Of a stretch of 64,000 bases of DNA, positions 24,643-35,708 are shown in pieces. How positions within the stretch are numbered: position 1 is the first letter of the stretch; every line of letters begins with the position of its first letter. Source of the DNA: Sternotherus odoratus (Eukaryota; Chordata; Testudines; Kinosternidae); contig JAVMKO010000001.1 of assembly GCA_032164245.1 (NCBI GenBank), positions 64,028,892-64,092,891 on the forward strand, written 5' to 3'. The notes under the pieces are model-generated. The model did not search any database. It had not been told where the DNA came from and was given only the letters and a program-made list of their open reading frames with translations. Made by a program: the position numbers and the translations under genes.

Positions 24643-24650
24643 ACTTGTTG

Positions 24651-25730
24651 ACAGTGAGTACCTCCCTGTCCAGTATGTCTGATTTGAGAACTGGGGCCAA
24701 TGTGCTCAGTTTTGGACTTCTACTTAAAGATTCAAAGGTGTCCTTTTGTTTGGTTTGTCTTCTAATCTTCACATAACCTCTAGTTATAACGTATGCCTGT
24801 AACTGATAACAAAGCTTGAATCTGCCTAGTTAACATTTGTTTTTCTTTTTATTGCTACTTTGAAACAAAAAATTATCAGCTTTTGAAAAGGCATTTCAAG
24901 GGCTTCAGTTTTAGGTTGTCACATAACAACATTTACCCTGTTTAAAGATGTTTCGTGGCATCTGAGGCTACCTTCATCACTGAGACTTCATATAAGACTT
25001 TACAAGAAGTTTTTATTCTATTGAAAAGGTGCAACTGGTTCATTAACAGAAAACTAGACTCTCTGCAGGAAGCTAAAACTTGAGTTCAAAACGATGTATT
25101 CAAGGGTTATTGAAGCAAAAAACAACAACAAAAAACCCCAAGAGTTTTTGTTTGGGTAGGTTGTAGGAAATGATGATGATAAGGGAGGTATTCAAAGAAA
25201 ACCCAAGGAATGCATTTGATTGCTTTGACTGTAAACTTCAGCTTAAGCACAGTCAACTTTTTAAGTGTTTTGGACAATCCAAACAAGATCTGTTTTTACA
25301 GACTGAACTATTTTTGAATGCCTTGTATGTTGTCACATATTTTTGTCTGCAGCCGCTTTGAACCCAATTTGAGATTCATTTTGTTTATATCAGTAATTAT
25401 GGCAGATCCTTATGTGTTGTGAGTTTTGCCACTTTTTTTAAAAAAAGGAACTTGCATTACAAAGCTCCTAGTATTATTTTGATGTGCAGATTGTTGCTCA
25501 CGTAAAAAACATATGAGCAGTGCATAATCAATAGATAGCTGCATATTTGAGGGTAAATGTAACCATTTTTTGTTAATACAGTTGACTTTGTCACCTCTCT
25601 CTCAAAGAACAGAAGATGTCAGGATTTTCCCAATAGGGGGAGAAATTAGTGACCTGGAGTCTGGGCATCATTTTAGTGTAACTTGTTTTAATTATACATA
25701 TACACCAGCCCCAGTTTCAAAAGAGACATA
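24651..25730. other. No gene recognised
   Basis: AT-rich sequence. The plus-strand frame at 25170-25361 (63 codons) has no motif and no splice context. Confidence 0.45.
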
Positions 25731-25932
25731 GGACCAGATTTTTAAAGGTATTTAGATGCCTAAAGATACACATAGGCAAATAGCAGGATTTTCAACAGAT
25801 CACAAACAGGTTCAGTATCTATCTCCCAGTGATTTCAAGGAGTTAGGCTCCTAATCTCTTTAAGTGCTTTTGCAAATTCCAGTAGGCACCTGTTTGCATT
25901 TTAGGTGCCTAATTCTCTTTCAGAATCTGGCC
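25731..25932. mobile_element. MITE with palindromic arms
   Basis: Ends GGACCAGATTTTTAAAGG and CTTTCAGAATCTGGCC are inverted relative to each other. Paired internal blocks (TATTTAGATGCCTAAA and TTTTAGGTGCCTAATTC; GGAGTTAGGCTCCTAAT) give a largely palindromic unit. No intact duplication is visible. Confidence 0.65.
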
Positions 25933-26759
25933 TTAAGTAATTAATGTAATTTTGAAAATGTTACCCTATTTTACTAACTTGATTAAGTTATGCATGCCCC
26001 TTTTTGATACCTTGCCACATGGAATCACAGCAGAAGAGTTGAATTTGGTGGAAACTGCTCTGAGGTCTTTAAAATAATAACCACCACCATATTACCAAAG
26101 GAACAGAATAGTGGAGATGTAGGCTCAGGCAATCAAAAGAAAACACAGTTCTATTTTAGAAAGTGTCAAACTGGCACCCTCTTACCCAACATATCTGCTC
26201 TTCTCAAATAATAAGTCTCATCTGCTGAGTTTAGTGGCAAAAAAATAGGTTTTTACTATTTTTCCTCATGTTAGCCTGCACCCTAAACTACTAAGAGTGA
26301 GGAAACTGGATTCAATCCTTCTTGAGCACCAGCTAGAGAGATATTAACTAAGTTCCAATTACAGAGCTAAGCAATTACATCTTGTAGAGTCTCTGGTGGC
26401 ACTACAATGGCAGAAGTGTCAATGAAAGCATAATCTGAAGACAATGAGGTGACACAACTGTAAATGAGGTGTAATTTGGCTGGAGAACGTTTGTTACTGT
26501 ATAAAAGAGAAGGATGCAGCTGGACTCTGAAGTGAGTTTCCAGGGTTTGCAGTTAAAAATGTCTTTCTACTTGTTAGCTAAGTACTTTTGATTGAGCACT
26601 GAGGCATAGTAAATGTAGACTCTATAACACTATTTGTACATAGCCACTTGCAAATGAGAATAGCATTTAAAATAATGTTTTGGTTGAAACCTACCCACTG
26701 AATGATGGGAATTGTGGTCAATTTGATCCTAGAAAGATAAAGACTGAAGAACATCGCAT

Positions 26760-27230
26760 CTTCCCAGGCCCACTAGAGAGGAGGGTGTTCAGTTCCTACA
26801 GCATCTGGAATCACTGGGGGAGCAGGGTGTCACCTTATAGAGTCCCCTCATTACCGAGTGTTGTGCTGCAAGCATTCCCTAACTCAGTTTCCCTTCTCTC
26901 AGGACCCTTTAAGATTGCCATACTGCCCACAAGGGAGTGAAACAAAATTCCCCTGCTGAGGTTATCCACTACTGAATTCAAATAAACTTTATGAAATATA
27001 GCCTCTCCCCTTGGACTTAGGGGTTGTACAGCCTTCCTTCCTGGGGCTCTGTATTTCTCTGGGAGTGCCTTTATCATGACCATCTGAGTCCTAATGGCCT
27101 TTTATCAGATCCAGATGCTCGTTATTCAATTAAATGCCCAGGTGGGCGTGTTCCCTTTAAATTAGCTCTCATCAGGGGGATCCTGCACCGAGACTCTCTT
27201 GAAAGGGCCCAATAACCTGTGAGATATGCA
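26760..27230. repeat. Possible LTR remnant
   Basis: GGCCTTTTATCAGATCCAGA at about 27099 and CCCTTTAAATTAGCTCTCAT at about 27151 resemble the TATA-proximal part of the solo LTR at 2032-2470 in the same orientation. No TG...CA ends or duplications could be assigned. Confidence 0.28.
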
Positions 27231-27460
27231 AAATACAAGGCTGGTTATGCAGAGACCAAGCTTGATCTCCAGGAGAAAAGGGACAGAGACTGGTTTTACC
27301 TGCTTTCAGGAAGCTAGGAGACAAAGCCTTATTTTTTGGTACAAAAGGCTAGTTTAAACAGACTTGGGGATGTTCCCTCTGATTCAGCAAGTAGACAGCC
27401 CCTTTAGTCCAAGTTGTCATGTCCCCACCCCTTGAACACAGTTGGAAGTACTTTGCCCTA

Positions 27461-28420
27461 TGTGACGGGGCTGAGCGGCCCCGCCCCGGTACAGCAGGGG
27501 TTAACCCTTCTCTCTGGGCAGAGGAGGCCACGCCCCGGAAGCTCTGCTGGGCATGCTCCAGCTGGAGATCTAGCATAAAAGCCAGCAGAGCTGCTCAGTT
27601 GGGGGTGGACCACCAGAGGGGAAGGATGTGTGTTGCCAGCTCCTAAGGAGGCACTGCCTGGATTCTGGGACCCAGATGACAGCCTGGCTGTGATGCCGCT
27701 GGAGGCCCAGCTTGCCATTGACTCCAAGGAGGGGGAAGCACTGATGGACCCCCCCGGAGGCAGTGTGGGTAGGAAGAGACCCAGGGGGCCCTTAAAGGTA
27801 TGGGCTAGCTTGGCGTGTTGCGGGCAGATCCCTGCCGAGCGTGTGGCAAGGCCAGCCCCGCGGACAGGTGAGCCCTGGGTTGGGACCCAGTGGAGTGGGT
27901 GGGCCTGGGTCCCCCTACCCCTATGGCCATTGGGCCATGCTACCCCAAGGGTGGGGAGCCCCTGTATTGACTCTGGCCATTGGGCCATGCTACCCCAAGG
28001 GTGGGGAGCCCCTTGTATAGACTCCGGCCATTGGGCAATGCTACCCCGAGAGGGTGGAGCCCTTGCACTGACTCTGTATTGACTCTGGCCATTGGGCCAC
28101 GCTACCCCGAGGGTGGGGAGCCCTTGCACTGACTCTGCATTGACTCTGGCCATGGGGCCACGCTACCCTGAGAGCGGGGAGCCCTTGCACTGACTCAGTA
28201 TTGACTCTGGCTATTGGGCCATGCTGCCCCGAGAGCGGGAAGCCCTCGTATTGACTCTGGCTATTGGGCCACGTGGCCCCAAGGAGTGGGGAGCCGCTGT
28301 ATAAACTCCGGCCACTGAGCCACGCTGCCCCCCCAGAGGGGGAAGTTAGAGATAGGTGGAGGTCCGCTGCCAAGCCTGGCCCCAGCCCTCAGGGGGTGCT
28401 GTGGAATAGGACCCGTCACA
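27461..28420 (+). mobile_element. Solo LTR with internal minisatellite, 960 bp
   Basis: It begins TGTGACGGGGCTGAGCGGCC and ends GGACCCGTCACA, giving TG...CA ends that are inverted repeats (TGTGACGGG/CCCGTCACA). Flanks are CCCTA and GCCTA, a 5-bp duplication with one mismatch. A TATA-like TAGCATAAAAGCC lies near 27572. Its second half is a tandem repeat. No gag or pol sequence adjoins it. The 231-codon minus-strand frame at 27458-28153 only reads the GC-rich repeat backwards. Confidence 0.72.
27920..28360 (+). repeat. Minisatellite of 50/51-bp and 61-bp units
   Basis: GGCCATTGGGCCA(T/C)GCTACCCC-type cores start at 27925, 27975, 28026, 28087, 28148, 28209, 28259 and 28310. Spacings are 50, 51, 61, 61, 61, 50 and 51. 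The longer units carry an extra 11-base piece (a TGCACTGACTC-like repeat). There are about eight units in total. Confidence 0.93.
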
Positions 28421-29559
28421 GCCTACCAGAGCCCACTAGCCTGACAGGTGATTTCTGGTACATTTAATATGTAGGATATTGTATTATTTTTAAATACATT
28501 TTTGGTGATGCCTTTGCCCTATAAATAAATGTACTCCGCTGAGAAAGAGCTGTGTGGTAACTTGAGCTGTGTGGTAACCGGGACTGCTCTTTGTCCTCAG
28601 AGAGGAAACAAAGAACAGGAGCTGGCTGCTAGACAGACTGGCTTGTTGGGGATATCACAGTGTAAGGCAGAGAGCAGCATTTAAACACCAGTAGTGGTAC
28701 ATGAGTCCCTGCACAAAGATAGAGGAGGGCTGGAGGCCTGAGACCTGGATACTCCAGAAGTGGACCACAGGTGCAGTCATCCAGAAACAGCCACACGATA
28801 AAACGAGGGATGGATGTCACATGCCAATGATAAAGAATCAGAAATAAAGTTGCTTTCTCCTGACACTGAGCAACGAACACTGAGCTTAGTCTCTAGGCAT
28901 GATCCTATCTAATATATCTGTCAGTTCAGGTGATACAACCCCATATATAGCACATTTTAGAAAAACGAATCTGCATTTGTATGTCAGCAATGAAAGACAA
29001 CAAACTGATTTGGGTTGCTGAACCCAAAGTTTGCTATAACAATTCTTCCATAACAACGGTTTGTTCACTCAACCCTACAGCTACAGTTAAAATTACAGCT
29101 TACATTCTTGTAGTAATAGCTATTCACTCCACACATTATTTTCTACACTGAATGCCTTTTCTTCCTGCATGTGACATAAAGACCCCAGTTTACAAAGGCT
29201 GAATGCCAGGTTATGACTGGCTACAATGGAATTTATTCTTGAACTACCACACCTTGACAGTTAACACCAGAAAGGGCAATATTAAATCAGACCACATGAG
29301 TTGCTTCTGGTGTACTGTAGTGTAACAGTGCATTATGCTGTTCCTGAAATTGTGTATCCCTTTCTTAATGTTGCGATGAATGCAGTTGTCTATAGCTGGT
29401 ATGGTACAAGAAAGGCAAGCTTTTGTTTGCTTTTCTTAATACCTTGCATTTGGAACAATTTGGGATTATTGTTTCAGGATGTCAGACATCGCTCCCCTGG
29501 AAAAGGTTTGAGGGATGATCTTCCTTTTCAAAACCGAGAGACTGCATAGAACACAGGTC
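28421..29559. other. No gene recognised
   Basis: Unique-looking sequence with scattered short frames, none with motifs. Confidence 0.45.
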
Positions 29560-29655
29560 CAGGGGCAGGGCCTATTATTTTGTTCTGTGTTTGTACAGCA
29601 CCTAGTACAGTGGGGCCCTGGTACACTATAGGGGCTCCCAGGCACTACCAGAGTA
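29560..29655 (+). repeat. Tail fragment of the MIR-like SINE family
   Basis: TTTGTACAGCACCTAGTACA, GTGGGGCCCTGG and CAGGCACTACCAGAGTATAA match the 3' tail of the element at 17120-17475. Confidence 0.65.
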
Positions 29656-31235
29656 TAATTAAACAATGTTTAAACCGGCTAATGTAGGGTAAGATTGTCC
29701 CTGACCCATGTGCAATGGAGAGTTCACCAATGGAGAGTCTGCATGGGCCCCAGAAACAAGGGCAGTTTCCACACTTGGGAGAGCACAGATTGCTCCCATT
29801 GTGCATAGATCCCAAACCAGGTGGGTGGCGGGCAGGGAAGAGATATGGCCCTTCCATACTTGGGACAGTAGGCTGAGGACTAGTGTTGCCTGCAAGGCAG
29901 GGAGCCTGCAATGGAATTATAGCTCAGGGAGGTTCCCCTTGGGCAGGGGAGCTAGGAATCTCACCCAATGCAATTGTGGAAGCAATCATTTTCCTTGTGA
30001 GGTGTTTGGTCTTCACTTCCATATAGTAGAACAGCATCCTCTGTGACAAATCAAGTCCAGAGAGCTTACACAAGAAAATACTCCTGTTATTTCACATTTG
30101 TATTGTGCTGTTAACAAAGGCTAGATTCTGCCTAGCATTCACCTGGGTGCACTGGGCTTAAGCAGCCTTGCCCTTTCCTCTCATACACACCCGGTGTGGC
30201 TCACATAAAGGCCAGACAATCACAACGTCTGAGGTCTGGGATCCCTGCTCCTTGTGGACAGTTGGTGCCCAAAAGGGAGAAAGTGGAGGGAAAGAAGCCA
30301 GGCCCATGTACCCATCCCCCTCTGCACCAGCCTGTGAAGTAGGACCTGCGTGCAGCTGTTATCAATAAGGATGTAGTAGCAGGCCCCCTCCCTATGTACA
30401 CTGGAAGCTGTGAGAGATGTTTGCACCCCTGAAGCAGAAAACTGCTTGGTGTTTCCCTGGAGTGCTGCAGCTGCACACCACCTCCAATGGCCATCTGTAT
30501 CTAAGAGGAACTTGCAGGCTGAAGGAACATACATGCTCTCCTCTGTGTGACTGGCCAGCTCAGGTGATTGGTGCCAGATAGGGAGATATTCTCAAGCGCA
30601 GACCCTAGAAATCTATGTGATTATTTTGTGTCTGCAATGGTGATGATGGGAAGAAGCAGAGAAAAGTCATTCAAATCCATTGTCTCAGAGGTGAGTTTCA
30701 CCACCTCCATTCTGGGTCTCTGCATTATAACAGAAGATAACCAGACAAGCAAATTACAGTATCAGGAAGAATTTAGCAGCAGCTGCCCTTCCTTGGCCCT
30801 GAGAGGAAATCCTGTTCTTCACACAACTTATTTCTTTATATTTATGTCCTCCCTTTTCACCCAAATTTCTTCTAGTAATAAACTTTAGTTCTGCTCCCTC
30901 TAGCGATGGTGTGGTTATTATTTGATGAGCAATGTCTATTTATTTTACCTTACTGCAACCTCAGCTACAGATGAAAAAGCTCTTCCTTGCCCTGTGCCTT
31001 GCATGTATACAAGTCCATTGACTTCTGTCCATCCTTCCACTCTTGATCTCTTCTGATCACTTCCCAGGGATGAAAATTCAGTACCTACATCTATGGAGAC
31101 AATTTTTCAAAGTATCACTTACGGGTTAGAAACACAAGAAGACCCAGGTAGCCCCCAGCATCTTTTGTTCCTCTCTCCCTGTGCAACCTCAGATGGTTCC
31201 CAATCTGACATCACAAAAGAACCACGTGTTTCTGA
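29656..31235. other. No gene recognised
   Basis: Moderate GC content and open frames up to 112 codons (29708-30046) without recognisable domains. No splice-site pairing or codon pattern supports an exon. Confidence 0.4.
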
Positions 31236-31383
31236 GGCAACCAAATATGGTGAACTGTGGCCACTGGAAGCTTAGGGGACTGTGCCTGCAGATGGTCAAC
31301 ATCAGCAAAATGTCTCGCAGTCCATGATCAGATTACTCTGATGGGCTGCATGCGGCCCATGGGCTGCAGCTTGCCCACCACTG
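31236..31383 (+). mobile_element. 5'-truncated hAT-type MITE
   Basis: GGTGAACTGTGGCCACTGGA, AAAATGTCTCGCAGTCCATG and the end GGGCTGCAGCTTGCCCACCA then CTG match the right half of the element at 22695-22955. The left terminus is missing. Confidence 0.68.
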
Positions 31384-31540
31384 TCAGCCTAATTACATCA
31401 ACCATGACTCTACACCGCTCAGTGTTACTAAATCGGTGTAGACAGGCACTTACATCGGCAGGTGTCAAATTTTAAGTTAAGACACTTCCGGAGTTAGGTC
31501 AATGCAAGGTAGCATAGACCAGACCTTACTTATTGTCAGT
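31384..31540 (+). mobile_element. Harbinger-type MITE, right end
   Basis: CGGTGTAGACAGGCACTTAC, AAGACACTTCCGGAGTTAGG and the terminus GGTAGCATAGACCAGACC followed by TTA fit a Harbinger-type end with a TTA target. The left end is unclear because it abuts the preceding element. Confidence 0.55.
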
Positions 31541-31969
31541 GTTTTTTGTCTGCATAACTTAGGCATTTAACCACAGGTCTCTGCCATACTTTGCATTCTA
31601 CGGTAGCATTCATGATTCTTAATTGATACAGCAACACTGACAGAGCAAAATCCTGATTGCTATTGTATCAGACAGGCAGAGATCATTACTCATGCACAAT
31701 CCATAACCTTAACCACTATATTAACACCTTTAATTGAAACTGGCAAAATAGACTGAAAATCATCCCAACAATATGGGCTGAACAATTATGATCATCCCTT
31801 TAAAGTGACAGAATGCTTTTTATCTTTCATCTCCCTATTCACATGCTTTGATTGTGTAAATAAATCATTAAAATCTATTTACTTTTTACTGATCTGTGCT
31901 ATTCTGATGAGATTACGTGACTGTCCTTGCTACTATCTTGAGTTTCCACAGGATCCCTTCAAAGTATAC

Positions 31970-32125
31970 TGACTAATCTCCCACAGGAAGTGGTGAAAAC
32001 CCTCTTTTGGATCCTTTAAATGTAGATTTTACAAAACACCAAAGGGAACAATTCCTTCCTTGGTGGGGAGAAGGATGAGATGATCTAATGAGTCTTTTCC
32101 ATTTCTAGTTTTTATGGATCTACCA
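31970..32125 (+). mobile_element. CR1 LINE 3' UTR fragment
   Basis: CTCCCACAGGAAGTGGTGAA, GATCCTTTAAATGTAGATTT, AACAATTCCTTCCTTGG and GATGATCTAATGAGTCTTTT then CCATTTCTAG are ordered marks of a CR1 3' end. Confidence 0.72.
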
Positions 32126-33299
32126 TTCTCATCTTCGAAAATCCTCTAAGTGAGCAAATCATCAAAAATCTTTACAATCATGGCGATCAGTTATTATTTA
32201 ATTATTTTCAAATCAGTCCATACAATGCTATCTGGCTAGAATAGATCCTGAGAAGTGCCGAATGCTCCCACAAGTTTCACTAATGTCATTAGAGCACCCT
32301 AGAAAAATCAGATGAAATTTTTTTTGTCTGAGAATTTTCAAACAGGAGCAGATGTTCATTTTTTTCAAGGGTGGGAATGCGAATTCTCTAGTTTGACGTT
32401 TTTCAGCATATAGTACTTCCAAAATGTGCCTTTTAATATTTTTATAAGTTTTACATTCACATTTTTACTTATTCAGATATGAACTGGCGGCCAGAGAGAG
32501 GGACCACTGTGATTCAATACGCTTTCCTAATTCACATGAACTAGTCTATTCCAGAATTACTATGATAAGGCAGTATTTCCAGATCATTGACCATCTCCTT
32601 CTTTCCCCACCCTGAGTGTTTTGACTACATTGGTCTGTCGCATTAGCACATAAGATTTGGAGTATTTTTATTGTCCAGTTATTTCTTGCCAAAATGCATT
32701 CTCTTGAATACTCTATTTGCATTTCTTATGTCCTGGCTGAACACTTTTTAACATTTTCTAGCTCACTGATTTCAGAATTACTTCTATTTTTCATTCTCCA
32801 TTACCATTGCTTTCATCTCGTACAGTTCATCTCAATAACTCCACTACTCTCTTAAAGTAGCTATTGGATATCTTTTTTCCCCCTTGCTAATCCAGTCGTT
32901 TTGTTAGGACTTTATTTAATGCTGTTGTATAAATCCTTGAGCTTCAACTGGATTTAAATCACTGTAGTCCCACTGGGTTCAAGAGCTACACCAATTTACA
33001 CCAGCTGAGGATCTGCTCCAGGGTCTGCTTCCTTCTCAATTTTAGCTGGTTTCCTATGTGGTGCTGATATATTGTTACATACAGTGCCTGTGTGCATCAG
33101 TTTCTCCATTTATTTCTAGTGTCCTTGGTGGGTACCATCTGTCCTTGGTGGGTACTGTTGATGCCAATTAGTGGTTTAATACTGACCTCAACAGGAGCAA
33201 GATTAGATCCTTAAAGCAGTAATGGACTTCCTCTTGCCTATTAGCTGGGTTGCAGATAACTGTGGCTTGTGAGAGAGGCTGGGGGAAAAGGAATTGAAG

Positions 33300-33585
33300 C
33301 TAAGGACAGGTGTGTGTGCAGTTTTTGTAGTGGTGTAACAAGGTTGGTTAGGGGAGTGACTTTTTACCAAAATAGTCATCCTGGTACAGGTTCTAGTGTG
33401 GATGCAGTTATACCGGTATAAAGGTGCCTTATACCAATATAACGTACTCTTCTTCCTATACAGGAACAAGCTACATCACCATAAGCACTTGTATATCACC
33501 ATAAGCACACCTCCATATTATGGGGGATGTACCACTTTAACTAGACCAGGATAGTAACTGTTGTATGTAGACCAGGTCAAAGAGG
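33300..33585. mobile_element. Harbinger-type MITE, decayed
   Basis: GGTTAGGGGAGTGACTTTTT, GCAGTTATACCGGTATAAAG, the palindromic TATACCAATATAACGTACTC and the terminus TGTAGACCAGGTCA form a degenerate TIR element. A local direct duplication (ATCACCATAAGCAC, twice, near 33474-33510) lies in the middle. Confidence 0.55.
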
Positions 33586-34909
33586 TGTTTTGCTGGGTAG
33601 GTGCCACCATTCACCAGCTTGAGAGAGAGGTGTGTGAAGGGTCTACATTAAAGTTTCTTGGAGTTTTAGACAGTGTGGCCTCTTCTCATTTTTTATACAC
33701 CTGATGTTACAATATTTTAAAAACCAATTGAATTAATGTTATGTAGAGATCATAAGTAATGGTTTGGGGCTTGTAGTAGCTGGAAGGTACTGATTACAGT
33801 TATTTATGATACTTGTAGGAGCTCAGCAGCTTTTGAAACCTGGCTTCTTGGGCCTGACTCCAATGCCATTGAAGTTAGTCGCACAACTCCCATTGATGGG
33901 AGCAAGATCGGGTCCCTTTTTGCCTTTGCATAGTAACACAATTTCCTCCCATTGGCACATGAAAGTAGTTTGTTTTGTGTCATGGTACCTATGGACAATA
34001 CGCCTCTGGATTATCGTGAATGATTTTGTGTGTTTACATTTGCCTGTTCCTGTCTCTCTAGTTTTTCAACCATATAGATTCCCTTGTTATGAATGTAGTG
34101 AATTCAATTGCACCATAGCCATAAGCATCCCTTGTTTTTGTTGTTTCAGTCAGCAAAGTTCTTTTATTCCTTTATACTAAACACTGTTGTTGCAAAAATG
34201 ATTTCTAAAGAGACAGTTTTTACATCACACCCTGGGCCTTACACTGTCTTGAATTATGCTTGTTTTCACAGTTTACACATTTACATTTATTGTTTTGAAG
34301 GCTACAGAACTGTAGGAATGGGAAGAAAAATGTAAAAGTCTCCAAAAGACAAGGATAAAAGCAACTCATTGTCTTAAGATGAAATGTTAAATTGTCAGAT
34401 GTCATCTCTTGTTATGATTTACAATCTTTATATACAGTTCCTCAAATTATTAACATGGTGCTTCAGTAATGACTATCATCAGTTACCCCAGTGAATCTAT
34501 TTAATTGGTGTCCAGTCAGTTATATGTCTTCAGGATCCTACTATATGGTGCCTTTGAATAATGTTTGTCTGGCATTAACGTTGTTTTAGGCATGTTAAGA
34601 TCTATAAATCTCCATAAGTTATTTTCATATTTCAAAACATTGTTTGGTCCAATTAATGTTTCCTGCTGTAGTTATTAAAGAAAAATAGGCACAGCAAAGA
34701 GCTAAGAATTATGAACTCTCTTATCTAAAGATATGTAACCTGGAACCCTTTGGCAGGATTCTGCACTCATATATGCCTGTAATTCTGTTTGACCGAGAGC
34801 AGGATTTGACCCTCTACTCATCCAAGAATCAACTCTTAATCTCTTAATTGTTTCTAATGGCTGACACCACTTTCCATTTTCTGTATCACTTTTACAGTGT
34901 ATTCTAATC
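33586..34909. other. No gene recognised
   Basis: AT-rich sequence. The plus-strand frame at 33806-34180 (124 codons) overlaps others and lacks any recognised motif. Confidence 0.4.
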
Positions 34910-35708
34910 CAGCATTTCTCAAATGTGGCCACTTGGGCTTTTCTTGTAGCCATGGCCTTCTCGGTGTTGTGGGGGGAGGGGAAAAGCAGCAGTCCTCCCC
35001 CAGGACCACCAGCAGGTGCTGGTCCATGCCTCCTTTTGGAGCCACAAACTCTGTAGGAGCAGACAACCACTGTGAGCTCCCCACTTTCCCAGGGGTGAGG
35101 CTGCTAAGACTTCAGCCCTGAGGTGGTGGGTGGCAGGCTCTGGCCCTCAGTAGCAGGGCTTCAGGCTCTGGCCCCGGGGATCTGGTCCCGGTCTCAACCC
35201 CTGCATGTCACCCCTGGTCCCTGTTGGCTCCTCCAGTCTGCAGCTGTCAGCAGGACTGCCGGCTCTGGGTTCACCCACATTCCCCATCGCCCTGACCCCA
35301 ACTGCTGCCGCCCCCCCATCGCCCCTGGTCCTCCCACTAAGCTTGCTTGGGCTGAGTAAGTCTGCTCTGAAAAGTGATATTAACAAATATACAAATATCC
35401 CTTTTCAAAGTACCAGACTTACTAGGTCGAAAGTCTAAATAAATAAAAATAAACCAAAAAAACAAAATATGCAAAGTACCTTATTTGTGTTTATATTCTG
35501 TTTAGGTCCAGTAAAGAACAGAGACAATTGTACTTTATTTTTATTATTGAGTCTGCATAAAACCCTACATAAATAAATTACAATGATTTGGACACATCTG
35601 TGTGCATATTTATTTGTTTCTCTTAAATTTAATTAAGTATTTTTAGGAAAAATTGTCAGAGTGGCCACCAGCAAGAGGCCACTAAAACATTTGTTATGAG
35701 AACCCTTG
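34910..35708. mobile_element. hAT-like element, about 800 bp
   Basis: Termini CAGCATTTCTCAAATGTGGC and, complemented, CAAGGGTTCTCATAACAAAT resemble each other in the hAT style (CAG...TTCTCA). The first half is GC-rich and stop-poor; the second half is AT-rich, with TAAATAAATAAAAATAAACC. No 8-bp duplication could be matched (TTCTAATC against AATCATCT), so the exact ends are uncertain. Confidence 0.55.

Noticed and set aside
27458..28153. 231-codon minus-strand open frame, the longest in the window
   Set aside because: It reads the 50/61-bp minisatellite of a solo LTR backwards; the repeated WPNGQSQY-like peptide reflects DNA repeats, and other frames there are also open.
27920..28360. Regularly spaced repeats that might suggest a CRISPR array
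   Set aside because: Units are contiguous tandem copies with no unique spacers, and the window is vertebrate DNA.
29708..30046. 112-codon plus-strand frame in GC-moderate sequence
   Set aside because: No motif, and overlapping minus-strand frames are equally open; not enough for an exon call.
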